Assembly: GCA_900312665.1 (NCBI GenBank)
Contig: ONZQ02000013.1
Span: forward strand, 496,001 to 560,000
Source of the DNA: Cephalotrichum gorgonifer
Lineage: Eukaryota > Ascomycota > Sordariomycetes > Microascales > Microascaceae
Length of the DNA stretch: 64,000 bases
Reading direction: 5' to 3'
A program made the position numbers and the translations under genes. This document shows, in pieces, positions 1 to 10,450 of this stretch. Each line of letters begins with the position of its first letter. Within the stretch, counting starts at the first letter, position 1. A model generated the notes under the pieces. It was not told the DNA's origin. It did not search any database and saw nothing but the letters and a program-made list of their open reading frames with translations.

Positions 1-1900
1 CTGGGGATGGTTCAACTTCTTTGGGGCGCAATCGCTGTTAGTTTCTGACTCTAGTAATCCCGCCTAGTGAAAAGCTCCTGCTGACATAGGTCCTACCAAG
101 CGGCGCGTTAAATATCGCTACTTGGCAGACGCCCAATACATTCTTGACACAAGGGATGTCGGTGGGCCAGGCCATGGCCATCATCGTTGTCTCCCGATTC
201 ATCGTATCCTTCTTCGCTTGCGTCATCGCATGGTGCGGTCTGACCTGGCACGTCGGCTTCACAGTCCAGAACAGGTTTACCTGGGGCCTACGAGGATCGT
301 ATATCCCGCTTCTCCAGCGGTGCCTGTTGAACTTTATCTGGACAGCCATTCAGTGTAGGTTTAATCGCCGCCCATCTTATCCATCACCAATAGCATCAAT
401 GAGCTAACTTTGACCCGTGCAGGTTGGAATGGGGGCAGACTTGTCGAGTAAGTGATACCGCCCCCGCCCACCAAAGTGCCTCGTCGCCCAGCGTCCGAAC
501 TATGTAATTAACCACCTTGGCCTTAGGGTATGCCTCACCGCGATCTGGCCCTCTTTCCAACGCATCCCCAACACCCTCCCCGCCTCCGTCCCAACAACAA
601 CCTCCCAAATGGCCGGCTTTATAGTCTTTTGGGTAGTCTCCTTCCCTTTCCTCTTCATCCGGCCCGAACGCTATAAGAAACCCTTCTTTATCTCTAGCGT
701 GGGCTGCGGTATCGCCATGCTCGCCATGCTTATCTGGTCTCTCTCCGTCGCCAAAGGCGTCGGTCCGGTCTTCTATCAAGGCCAGGATGTCCCCTCGACC
801 TCGCGGTGGAGCATCTCCTGGCTCATGATGGCCGGGTTGAACCAGGCCATCGGACAGAAGGCGGCGGGAATCACGAACGAGAGTGACTTCTCCCGGTACT
901 CGAGCAATCACCGAGCTTTCGTGATCGGCACGGTGTCAGTACAGTGGGTCGTCGGGGTTTTGGTGTCGCTTGGGGGGTTGGTGACTACGGCTGCATGCCA
1001 GATTATTTATGGGGAGATCTGGTGGAACCCCCCGGATCTGATGATGGTGATGATGGATAGTGAGTTCGATGAACCATTCAGCGTCTGGAGTACGGGAGCT
1101 AATCATTGGATATAGGAGGTAATGGATCTTCCGCATCGCGAGCTGGCGTCTTTTTCCTATCATTCGCCTTCGCCTTCGCCATACTGTTCCAGAACGTCTG
1201 TGGGAACGCCGTAGCCGGTGGAATCGACCTTGCCGGCCTCTTCCCCCGATACATCGACATCAGACGAGGCGCTATACTCACATTCATGACCATCTGGATC
1301 ATCCAGCCGTGGCAGCTGATAAACCGCGCAGCCACTTTCGTCACAGTCCTCAGCTCTTTCTCCGTCTTCTTGGCGCCCTTGATGGGTGTCATGATTTGCG
1401 ATTACTTCTTCATACGCCGTCAGAAGATTAAGCTCAGCCACCTCTACAACCCGGAGGACTCGGACTACTGGTTCACAAACGGGTTCAACTGGCGCGTGAT
1501 ACCCTGCTGGATCGCCGGGTGGGCACCGACGATAGGCGGGCTCATCGTCAGTGCCGGGAAGATAAAGTCCGCTCCAGATGCGCTCTATCAGCTTTATTAC
1601 ACGGCCTTCTTTACTGGGCTCAGCATATCCTTTGTGTTATTCTACACTGTCAATCTCGTCTTCCCCATCAAGGGGCCGGGTGAGTTCGACGAATACGACG
1701 ACTGGGCGACCTTCACGCCCAAGGAGGCCCAAAAGCTTGGGATCATGCCGCACCAGGATGCCGAGGAACTGGCGCACATCGGCTTTGGTGCTTCTGGCTA
1801 TAGACGCCGCGCCCCACAGATCCAAGGGGTGAAAGAATTGGAGTTGGGAGAGGCAGAAACTGAAGGGATGCCTACTGAGCCCGAAAAGGTCAAGGGCTAG
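1..1900 (+). CDS. NCS1-family nucleobase/allantoin-type permease, 5' end outside window
   Basis: Plasma-membrane proton symporter of the nucleobase-cation-symporter-1 (Fur/Dal4-like) family, importing uracil, allantoin or related purine/pyrimidine compounds; the exact substrate cannot be read. Exons that join in phase are <1-36, 90-354, 423-447, 527-1059 and 1116-1900, giving about 547 residues before a TAG stop. Family signatures are visible: TWQTPNTFLTQGMSVGQ, CGLTWHVGFTVQNRFTWG (loop and helix 2-3), the CWNGG turn formed across an intron, and the NVCGNAVAGGIDLAGLFPRYI helix-8 region with a downstream DYFFIRRQK stretch. Many hydrophobic helices follow one another, with a charged cytoplasmic tail at the end. 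The missing part is the N-terminal tail and perhaps the first residues of helix 1. The first short exon (1-36) is the least certain; another frame there also looks protein-like. Confidence 0.9.
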
Positions 1901-2310
1901 TAAGAGTGAAGTAGAGATTGCAGGGCTTTTTTGTTTTCGAAAGACCACAGAGGGAGGAGTGTTGGTAGACGTAGTGAGCGTTTATGGAATCCGGCGGCCG
2001 TCAACCTTAGTATTAAATATCAGTTCCAGCTATGTTCCTAATCTATTCATACCCGACGCGCCGCTGTCCGAAGGAAGCAACATACTTTCCTCAGTCCAGC
2101 AGAGAGAGTGGTATCTCGTCACTTCGCAAAAGATGGTCCGCGATTCCTCCTCCCCTGGCAACATAGGCATCTCCACGCCCCATCTCAACCCGAAAACTAT
2201 CTCTACACGACCCTGACCTACTATCTCACAGTCGCTCTCCTCCCCTGCTTACCCCCCCTCGCAGGGAAAGGTCAAATTGTAGTATTCGACGATCATGATG
2301 GTCCATCTTC
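1901..2310. other. Intergenic, tail-to-tail
   Basis: Short spacer between the permease stop and the 3' end of the convergent regulator gene. It presumably holds both 3' UTRs. No ORF or repeat stands out. Confidence 0.6.
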
Positions 2311-3789
2311 TTAACCAATCACCGACTTTACAGCGTCTCGGATGAAGGGGTGCCACTTCTCGTCCAGCGCGCGCATGATGCTTGCAAGCAACTTGGCCGG
2401 CCTCCCGTGGAAATACCACAAGTCATCCAGCGGCTTCAAGATGAGACAGTAGTGCGCCAGCAGGATCAGCGCTCCGGGATGACGCTCGGCGAGGAGGGCG
2501 AAGTAGCTGTCCTCGAGACGCGCCGGCCACACCCCGATGGTGTTCCAAGTACTCAACCATGTCTGCACGTCTTGGCCGTCCACGTAGGCAAATGACTCGG
2601 CCAGTTTTGTGGCCGCGCTCTCGTACGCGGATATGGCCTCGGCCGACCAGGAGGAGTCCCTGGGAATGACGGAGAGGAAGAATTCCAGGTAGGGCTGCTT
2701 GCCATCGCCTACCTCGGCGACCTCCATGTGGACCTCCCACGCGTATGCTAAAACCATGGCGGGGCCCGCCTCGATGGCATCCCAGACGTCGCACAGCATG
2801 ACACAGCCGGCGCGTATGAAGTGCAGCCACTGCGGCAGGGCAAGCTGCTTCTCGCCCCACTCCGAGCCGCGGTCGTCTACCATGAGAAGCGGACTGCTGA
2901 CGTTATCCATGTCGGTGGCGAAGGAGTAGACGGTGAGCAGGTAGGCGAATATCACTAGGGCATCGCAGTTTTCGACGGTGGGGTTCTCTGTGGCGTGGCG
3001 GAATAAAGGAATGGCGGTCTCCTGGTGGGCGAGAGCCCGGAGGGTGTAGGTCTTGTCCTTGAGTGGATCTAGGTGGGCCATGTGTAAAGCTGTACAGGCC
3101 AAGATGCCATGCAGGAGAAATGGTTGGTTGAGTGCTATCTTGGGCACGAGATCTATCCACACTGGCTGAAGGGCGTCATCGTCTAGCATGAGGCTTATAG
3201 AGGTTGAGGAGAGGTAGTGTTCCAATATGCTATAATCAAGCGGGTCCAGAAGGTACTTCTCTCCAATCGTCTGCGGACAGGGTGCTTCCAGAGAGTCCAT
3301 GCTCGAAGATACAGCCTGGATATTGAATTTCTGGCGGCCCTGGACAGAAGTGGGCCCAATACACTGCTTGGTAAAGTAGCGCAGCATATTGCCCCGAAAG
3401 AAGGTCTGGAGGGGCGCAGCGGTCCAGTCGCGGTCGTCGCTCCCCTTGCGGCCATGTGTCGCAGGCCAGTGGGTCTCCATGCGCTTGTCAGACACACACA
3501 TGTAGTCGCAGCCGGGGGCAGAGCACCTCCATCCCCATTCGATCGGGAGATGGGGCACAGGGAACTGTGCCGGGGTCGGAGGTGTCACCTCTTTGGGGTC
3601 CTTGAGCTCCATGCTGCCTGCATACTCTAGGTAAGGCCGACGTTTGCCCCGGTATATGTGGTGGATATCCTTCAGGTGACGTGTAAGTCCGCCCGGTTGG
3701 ACCGCATAGCGACATGTTGTGCAGATGAGGACCTTGTGGGCCGCCGAGTAGTGCAGTAGCTCGTGCGGCGGAAGGACTGGGCGGTCCAT
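2311..3789 (-). CDS. Putative transcription factor: OrsD-like double zinc-finger N-terminus fused to Upc2-like fungal regulatory domain
   Basis: Intronless 492-residue ORF. I chose the ATG at 3789 (MDRPVLPP) because the 31 residues before it look like untranslated leader. The N-terminus has two finger-like motifs: C-x2-C-x11-H-x4-H at residues 23-43 and C-x4-C-x12-H-x4-H at about 89-112, spaced as in the OrsD/DUF3505 family found near fungal metabolite clusters. From about residue 175 on, the protein resembles the C-terminal regulatory half of Upc2-like fungal transcription factors (YSILEHYLSSTSISLM, FLLHGILACTALHMAHL). The usual Zn2Cys6 cluster of Upc2 proteins is absent, so the double finger may replace it as DNA-binding module; this is inference. 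It is divergent from an SDR gene and shares a 790-bp promoter that holds a palindromic candidate operator. Confidence 0.75.
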   Translation of the reverse strand: MDRPVLPPHELLHYSAAHKVLICTTCRYAVQPGGLTRHLKDIHHIYRGKRRPYLEYAGSMELKDPKEVTPPTPAQFPVPHLPIEWGWRCSAPGCDYMCVSDKRMETHWPATHGRKGSDDRDWTAAPLQTFFRGNMLRYFTKQCIGPTSVQGRQKFNIQAVSSSMDSLEAPCPQTIGEKYLLDPLDYSILEHYLSSTSISLMLDDDALQPVWIDLVPKIALNQPFLLHGILACTALHMAHLDPLKDKTYTLRALAHQETAIPLFRHATENPTVENCDALVIFAYLLTVYSFATDMDNVSSPLLMVDDRGSEWGEKQLALPQWLHFIRAGCVMLCDVWDAIEAGPAMVLAYAWEVHMEVAEVGDGKQPYLEFFLSVIPRDSSWSAEAISAYESAATKLAESFAYVDGQDVQTWLSTWNTIGVWPARLEDSYFALLAERHPGALILLAHYCLILKPLDDLWYFHGRPAKLLASIMRALDEKWHPFIRDAVKSVIG

Positions 3790-4048
3790 GCTAGCTCCGT
3801 CGAGACGTCGGATATGGACTGTGTCCCGCGTATGCGTGATAGGAATAAAAACAACTAAAAAAAAATTGTGTGTTGTGCACAAGAACGGGATTCAACGCTG
3901 AAATCTGCTCTTGTCCGTTGGCCTGTGCCTGTCTCTGGCTTCTCCGTGGTTTGGGAGGGGTAAGTCCGAGAGGCGGCGTGGGCATAGTAACTTTGTGCGT
4001 CAGCGGCGGCGATGGATTTCGGAATCTTGGCATCAATTCTAAATATCG

Positions 4049-4084
4049 ACGGTCCCGTTCTAGTTTAGCGTGGAACGGGACCGT
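4049..4084. promoter_or_regulatory. Perfect 12-bp inverted repeat with CGG-N2-CCG cores
   Basis: Positions 4049-4060 (ACGGTCCCGTTC) and 4073-4084 (GAACGGGACCGT) are exact reverse complements around a 12-base spacer. Each arm contains CGG-N2-CCG, the form of many fungal zinc-cluster regulator sites. It lies in the promoter shared by the regulator gene and the SDR, so it may be an operator for one or both. The function is inferred. Confidence 0.5.
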
Positions 4085-4165
4085 TGGTTATCCACTTTTT
4101 CTGGTCACAGGCGGGACGACACATCAGCACTGGACCAATCAGCCGCCTGCATCGACGCGTGCAAA

Positions 4166-4181
4166 TCGACGGTGCCGTTCT
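4166..4181 (+). promoter_or_regulatory. Third copy of the CGG-N2-CCG motif
   Basis: The stretch TCGACGGTGCCGTTCT repeats the left arm of the nearby inverted repeat with one base changed. The shared flanks (ATCGACGGT and CCGTTCT) make chance similarity less likely. Confidence 0.4.
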
Positions 4182-4417
4182 CATTACCTCGCAGCATGCT
4201 GAAGGATGAAGAAAACCGGAGAATAGCACATGCTGATTAGACTCAAAGCCCCTAAGTCCGTACGGTAGTCCTAAAGCCGACAGAGATCAATGTGGACTTC
4301 GACTGCCTCTTCATAAACACCTACCGGGAGGTATCAGTCGCAAATTGTTCCCCATCCACCTGGATACAGAGGTGCTAGGTAAGTCCTAAGTGCGCCTGCT
4401 AAATCCGATGCCTACGT

Positions 4418-4427
4418 CTATATATAC
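4418..4427 (+). promoter_or_regulatory. TATA-like element upstream of the SDR
   Basis: CTATATATAC lies about 155 bases before the SDR start codon and is followed by pyrimidine-rich, A-containing leader sequence typical of fungal 5' UTRs. Confidence 0.4.
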
Positions 4428-4578
4428 ACGTAAACTGCCATGATCTGTCCCACACTTTTCCCACATGCTCGCAACATACACACATCAAGATACACACGCC
4501 CTAGAATACATACCCACCTCTGAGATAGCTCTAGCTTAATCATCCAATACCCTCTCTCATTTCTCCCCCTTGCACATC

Positions 4579-5562
4579 ATGCCAGCCAAGTATCAGCGCA
4601 GCGTCCTCGTCACTGGCGGCACCAATGGCCTGGGGTATGAATGCGCCCTCGCTATTGCCCGCCAGCACCCAGAGTACATCGTCATCGTCGCGGCCCGATC
4701 AGATTCCGGCGGCTCTGTCGAGCGGATTCAGAAGGCCATCGGCCAGACCAACGTGCAATTCATGCCTCTGGACCTAGGAGATATGGCCAAGGTCCGCTCC
4801 TTCGCGGCCGATTGGAATACCAAGAACCTCCCACCCATCCAGTCTCTAGTCCTCAACGCTGCCTTGCAGTTCCCCGGCAAAGCAGAGTATTCTGCCGACG
4901 GTTTCGAAAAGACCTTTGCCATCAGCCACGTGGGCCACGCCCTTCTATTCTCCCTCCTGCGGCCTAACCTCGCCGACACCGCGCGGATCGCCATCGTCTC
5001 GAGCGGAACGCACGACCCGGCACAGAAGTCCGGCCTGCCCGACGCGCGATTCATCTCAGCCGACCAGCTCGCCCACCCATCGCCCGAGGTGGCCGAGGGC
5101 CCTGGGCGTCAGCACTACACCAACACCAAGATGGCCAACGTCATGTACGGTTATAGTCTCCATCGTCGCTTCCAAGCCATCAACAAACGCCACGGGAAGA
5201 ACTGGACCGTCAACTCTTTTGACCCCGGTTTGATGCCAGGAACGGGACTCGCAAGGGACGCTCGCGGTTTCGTTAGGTTTGTGTGGCTGTCCATCTTGCC
5301 AAGGATTCTCCCTCTCCTGCGCCTTCTCATCACTCCCAATGTCCATACCACGAAGGACTCGGGAGAATCGTTGGCACGTTTGGCTATTGGATCGGATCTC
5401 GAGGGAACGAGTGGTGTATACTTTGAGGGTCGCAAGGCGATTAAGTCTAGCAAGGAGAGCTATGACGAGAAGAAACAGGAGGAATTGTGGCAGTGGACGG
5501 TTGATAATCTGGCAAAGACCGGCGAGGAGAGGAGGACTTTTTCTCTTGATGATTTGGCTTGA
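4579..5562 (+). CDS. Short-chain dehydrogenase/reductase (protochlorophyllide-reductase-like subgroup)
   Basis: Single-exon NAD(P)-dependent oxidoreductase of 327 residues starting at the ATG at 4579 (MPAKYQRSV). Rossmann fold features: TGGTNGLG at residues 12-19, an Asp-containing LDLGDM segment for the adenine, NAA at 93-95, and the catalytic set Ser (VSSG, 140-143) plus Y180-x3-K184 in HYTNTKMAN. A hydrophobic stretch around residues 232-252 (WLSILPRILPLLRLLI) may let it sit on a membrane. The substrate is unknown. Length and the long C-terminal part match SDRs often found among fungal secondary-metabolism tailoring enzymes. It is divergent from the zinc-finger/Upc2-like regulator and next to a LaeA-like methyltransferase; there is no polyketide synthase, NRPS or terpene synthase in the window. 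Confidence 0.9.
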   Translation: MPAKYQRSVLVTGGTNGLGYECALAIARQHPEYIVIVAARSDSGGSVERIQKAIGQTNVQFMPLDLGDMAKVRSFAADWNTKNLPPIQSLVLNAALQFPGKAEYSADGFEKTFAISHVGHALLFSLLRPNLADTARIAIVSSGTHDPAQKSGLPDARFISADQLAHPSPEVAEGPGRQHYTNTKMANVMYGYSLHRRFQAINKRHGKNWTVNSFDPGLMPGTGLARDARGFVRFVWLSILPRILPLLRLLITPNVHTTKDSGESLARLAIGSDLEGTSGVYFEGRKAIKSSKESYDEKKQEELWQWTVDNLAKTGEERRTFSLDDLA

Positions 5563-6691
5563 AGGTCGGCTCTGCGGTTGTCGATGTATGGTGTAAGGAA
5601 CACGGACGAGCGAATTTCCCTAGTACTAACATATTTATGTGGTATAAATAGATTGGCTGCGGCCTAATTAGCAACTCCTTAATACATATTCTATAATCCA
5701 TGTACCGTTTGGCGCCGTTCAATGCGCTAAGATTCGAAAGGCGTGGGGTTTTGGACCCTTGAGGCCGGAACCTTGATAAGCGCTGGCCTAATGGCTTCCA
5801 ACTGGCCAGAATTCAGCATGCGATGGAACCTTCACTCAGCTCCGCCTGCTCGTCCCACATACTGTTCATGCACCTATTCAAGCCCATTAGGGGAATATGA
5901 TCAGGCGCAATTTCGACGAAACCGGCGATGTGAGGCAGAAAGAAGGTGCCGGAGAGGAGGGCGTCATATAAATATGGCGAGTACTCCGATATATGTACAG
6001 CTGGGAGCAGGACAATACTCATATGCTGCTACTCCCCGGAAAGGCTGACATTCGCCTCCGTGATACAGGAAAACGGATCCCAGTCAGGCCCTTCACTGTC
6101 TAAACACATAATCGAGTGTAAGGTGCGCAGGAGATACCAAGAAATATTCTTGCAGGCCGAACAGATAACATCTCCTCGTCTCTTGTACCCTGCACAATAT
6201 GCACAAGTCCGTGTACATATTTAATACCTCACAACTAAGGGTCGTTTTGGGTCTCATCGTCCAAAAATGTTCCTGGATGTTACATTCACCCGCTCCCGCC
6301 CCGCCGGGGACGCCGGGTCCTAGTCCGTGGATCCAATCAACCCCCGGCCTGCAATGCGGGCCTGCGTGCCCTCGTGTCAAGAACAGCATGGGGGTCACAT
6401 CCAAGCCAAGCATTATCGTCCTTGGACTGGAAAACAGACAGAAGGATTGAAGGCCCATGGAAAAGAGCGCCGACCACGTTGGCCAAAGGGGGGCATTTGG
6501 CTACAATGCAACGCTGATATCCTCCCCATCTTACCCCGCGCATGCCACAGCCCACATGGTAGACTGATTTAATTACAATTCCCATGTAATTTTCCTCTTC
6601 CTTTCATACCTCTTACCTCCTCTCTTTCCCGGCGTTGTACCAGTATTCTTGACCCTCTCTTTTTAACCGAGACGCTTCCCCCAGTGCAGTC
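5563..6691. other. Intergenic, no gene seen
   Basis: About 1.1 kb between the SDR and the methyltransferase. Several short ORFs overlap on both strands but none shows recognisable motifs or joins into a gene. The last 100 bases are pyrimidine-rich and look like the methyltransferase promoter and leader. Confidence 0.5.
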
Positions 6692-8710
6692 ATGGTTGAC
6701 GCAACGACCCCGCCTGGACCTGCAGGCGGAACATCCACTTCCCCTGGAAAAGCTGACCGAGCTTCTGCCTCGCCTGGAAAATCTGGCCCTGCTTCGCCCG
6801 TATCGACAGGGTTGCCGGAGGAGGCTCTTGTTGCAGACGAGGTGAGAATCCTAGCCTGAGTGGTACAATAAACCTATGGGAGTTTGTTACGTGCTATGAT
6901 TGTTATATTCCGAAGCAACCACCTCTACCTTCATCGATGTGACAGATCAGGCTGACAAGGAGGTTCTGATACCGCTGATAGAATATCGCCGAAGATGAAT
7001 CCTTGGAATCGGTAAGTTGCTCCATTCCCTATGCAGTGTGCCTGCTACGCGGCCTGCTAATAAATGTATCTAGGATGATCTCGCAAGTTCGTCGGCATCT
7101 CTGGCCTCTAGTGTTCTGAAGTACCGACATGAGAACGGGAGGAGATACCACGCTTTCAAGGATGGAGGTATGTCCACTCCCGGTCGACTGGCCCCTGACG
7201 CCCCGTTTTATGAACTAGCCAGCCACTGACATGGCTCTTGCGTCTTATAGCCTACGCGTTCCCGAACGACGATGTGAGTCTCAATAATACCTAAAAGGTT
7301 GCAACGCTAATGGCTACTATCATAATAGGCTGAAGCTGAGAGGATGGGTAAGCTATCCTACCCATTGATCGCCCTCGCCACTATAAACCGCGCATTGTTT
7401 TTTATTCACAAACTAATACCGTGGTTTACTACCAGACTTCCAACATGTGATGCATACCTTGACACACGATGGGAAGCTGTTCCTGGCTCCTATTGATCAG
7501 GGTGAAGCCTCCCATGTGCTCGACGCAGGTACTGGTACTGGTATCTGGGCAATAGACTTTGGTAAGTCATCACCTATGCCAACCTTTCTACTCTAGTTCA
7601 ATCCATCACTAGTGCAGCATACTTACTGATAGCACCCTCTAGCCGACGACAATCCTCAGGCCAAGGTAACGATTCTACAAGGTATTAGTAATGGCTTGGG
7701 CGTTATGCTGATATTTGCAGGTTATTGGTGTTGACCTCAGTCCTATCCAACCTGTCTTGTATGTTTTACTTAGTTACTGCCAATAGCCAAGGCCGGGTCG
7801 ACATGCTAATAGTAGTCTATAAAGCGTCCCACCTAATGCGGAATTCTACATTGCGGATCTCGAGGAGTCGTGGACGTTTAGCAACCCCTTTGATCTTATC
7901 CATACCCGCCTCTTGACTGGTTCAATTGCAGATTGGCCGAAGTTCTACAAGCAAAGCTTCGAGTATGGCTTTCTCCTTTCTCTTTCTCCTTCTATCTGCC
8001 CCTTATCTCCAAAATATGGTCTTGGAATATGACACTTCGACTAACTCCTTTCCCCCATTTATAGTCACTTGGCTCCCGGGGGATTCATCGAACTTTCTGA
8101 TCCTGCCATGACAATTAGGTCGGATGATGATACCTTGCCCAAGGACTCGGCTCTTTATGAGTGGACCAAGCTCATGACAGACGCCGCTGTAAAGCTTGGC
8201 CGACCACCGAGTACTGCTGAAACTACTGCCAGTCAGCTAGCTGAGGCCGGGTTTATAAATATTGAACAACGCCATTTCAAGTGGCCTACCAACAGCTGGC
8301 CCAAGGATCCGAAGATGAAGCAGCTCGGTATGAATCTCCTGTTTTATATTAATAGAAGCGTCGAGTATGGGCGTAAATCTTTGCCCTGGCATATGTCCCG
8401 GTTTGCTAATATTGAAACAACCGGTTGTAGGAGCTATGACGTTCGAGGACATTGGGAAGAACTTGTATGGTCTTAGTGTTGCGTTGTTTACGCGCGGGCT
8501 TGGGTGGACTATCGAGGAGCTCCAGGTATTCCTCGTCCAGGTGAGGAGGGAGATGAGGGATCCTAAGATTCACGCGTATATCCCAGTGTGAGCATTTCTC
8601 CCGTCCTACCCCTGATTAATATCCTCGGAAAGGGATGCGGAAGCGAGTCGAAATGGCTGACATTCAATGGTAGCTATGTGGTTTATGGCCAGAAGCCGGC
8701 TGAGACTTAA
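6692..8710 (+). CDS. LaeA-like SAM-dependent methyltransferase, 12 exons
   Basis: Joins in phase as 6692-6841, 6982-7011, 7074-7167, 7251-7273, 7329-7347, 7436-7561, 7643-7665, 7721-7758, 7825-7962, 8065-8327, 8431-8587 and 8674-8710, giving 365 residues. Pfam-type class I methyltransferase fold: the low-complexity Ser/Pro/Gly N-terminus is followed by ENGRRYHAF, then SAM motif I VLDAGTGTGIWAIDFAD (about 133-149), VIGVDLSPIQP for the ribose-binding acidic loop, IHTRLLTGSIADWP, and HLAPGGFIELSD. These are hallmarks of the large fungal family around LaeA/UMTA. Members may regulate secondary metabolism or be pathway methyltransferases; the sequence does not decide. Very small exons (19-38 bases) explain why no long ORF is seen. 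It is near an SDR and a regulator, which could suggest a tailoring cluster. Confidence 0.9.
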
Positions 8711-9615
8711 GCTTGACATGATGGGTGATGGAGCATCTCTGTTTCATATTTAATCATAATCTTGACTCTGTCTGATATTTTATTTCTCATTGAGGAAAGG
8801 TGAGTGTATGATCCTGTTTCAGTACACATATATTTCGGGAGTACGAATACGTTTTCAGGACGACATCAGTACAATGGCTATGACGAGCACTCTGGGCTAC
8901 TCAGCTCACGAACTTAGGCTGACATGTAGTTGAGGATAGGTAAGATCAACTCCCCCAGTCTATTGCCGCAATCCCGCTTAAGACAGAACAGGGCCGGTGA
9001 TGGCTGGTGGAACTGACCCGGTTACGGTTCACTAGTTTTACCCGGCGCAGCGCGTCGAAAGTCAATAAATCGAGGGGTCGGTTACAAATGCTCCGCCAAT
9101 CAAAGCAGTAGCAGGACAGAACTTATTCCCAGAAGGGCAATTCGGATGTTACTCGCTTTCCTTGACGAACAATTGGGAAGCCGAGTGGAAAGCGCTGAAT
9201 ACAACCTCATGACGATCTAGCAGCCTGCGCTTGGGGCCTCGAAACTTGATCTACTTAGCCTGTCCAAGGATGGGAGTACTGTAGTTAGATCGTTTGCAGG
9301 CGTCGCTGACACACTAGCCTGGACTGATCAACTCACTAATACAAATTGGGCTTCCTTTCCCATTCACTTGCATAGCTACGATAGACCGTAACGCAGATCA
9401 TCTCCTCAGGTTTCTCGTAACCAAGCTACGTTGGCGGCAGACACACAGAAACTTCTTGACATACGTCTTGGCCACTAAATTTTGCTTGTTAAAATTGGTA
9501 AATACCTGGCCTCCGAAAAGCTCAACGCTTGCGGTAAAGACAGCGAGATGAAATTAAAAAAAAAATCAAGGCTACAAGCCCGGTGGCTATCCAACTCCAT
9601 GTCCTGGCCATCTGC
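8711..9615. other. Intergenic, no gene seen
   Basis: About 0.9 kb between the 3' ends of the convergent methyltransferase and GH12 genes. No motif-bearing ORF or repeat was found. Confidence 0.5.
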
Positions 9616-10450
9616 TCAGTTGACACTACCGGACCAGTTGCTAACGGTGAAGCGCGCATTGCTTCCGGTGAAAGGCTCGCTTCCGAATTGCAAGTCTTGA
9701 AAACTCATATTAGCACTCCCAATCTCACTCTACGGAGGCGAAGCGTTACTCACTGAGTAGGTACTGGCTACTGGCGGGGAAACCTTGATTTTGGGCCAGG
9801 TAATTGAAGAAGGGCTTGATGTCGGTGCTGAAAGAGGTGATTTGGCTAGGTGCCACGAAGGAGAAGACCCGCATAGCGCCGTTCAGGCCGCTGTGCAGAT
9901 TCCAGTTCTGTCCGTTGATATTGACTGTTGCAATGGGGTTACCACCGATGGGGTAAACTGGTCCAAGGTTGCCAAGCCTGAGATTTTGATGTTAGTGAGC
10001 CTTGCATTTGAGACACAATGAAAGCGACAGAACTTACCAAATCATCAGCTCGTACTCTCCGCTGCTGATGTCATGGTTCGGGTCCGCAGCCGTGAAGAGG
10101 TCATAGGCAATGTTGCACCGTAGGTTGTTGCCCTCGTACTTCCACTCGGCGGTGGTGGGAATGCTGGCGATATTGCTAACAAGCTTCTTGGTAGTGAGCT
10201 CTCGGCCGGAGTAAGGATAGCTCTTCACTTGGTTCTCGCCGCCAGACCAGGTCCACTCGGTGTGCCAAGACACCCCTCCGCTGCTGACGCTGTCAACATA
10301 GGTACACTGCGAACCCGATCCTGAGCCCGCTCCCCATTCGTTATTGTTGAAGTAGAATCCATCCTGGGCGTAATAAGAGTACTGGTCGCAAAGATTTTGC
10401 GCCAGAGCTAGCGAGGTGAGGGAGAGTAGGGAGAAGAGCTGTGACTTCAT
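9616..10450 (-). CDS. Secreted glycoside hydrolase family 12 endoglucanase/xyloglucanase
   Basis: Three exons on the minus strand, 10450-10038, 9977-9754 and 9695-9616, give 238 residues, the usual size for GH12. A signal peptide (MKSQLFSLLSLTSLALAQ) is followed by the beta-jelly-roll domain. The catalytic pair can be placed by family pattern: nucleophile E134 in EYELMIW and acid/base E219 in LQFGSEPFTG. Other GH12 hallmarks are the aromatic substrate groove residues NNNEWG and WHTEWTWSGG, and the terminal FTVSNWSGSVN. The enzyme would be secreted and cut beta-1,4-glucan or xyloglucan in plant cell walls. There is no cellulose-binding module. The family identification is secure; the substrate preference is not. 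Confidence 0.95.

Larger units (their letters stand above)
3790..4578. other. Divergent promoter region
   Basis: Spacer between the divergent regulator (left) and SDR (right). It contains the CGG-N2-CCG inverted repeat and extra copy listed separately, and a TATA-like element close to the SDR. No gene is supported. Confidence 0.6.

Noticed and set aside
2..40. Alternative frame with aromatic-rich text at the very start of the window
   Set aside because: It looks like a permease helix, but only the other frame joins in phase through the GTTAGT...CATAG intron to the rest of the NCS1 permease.
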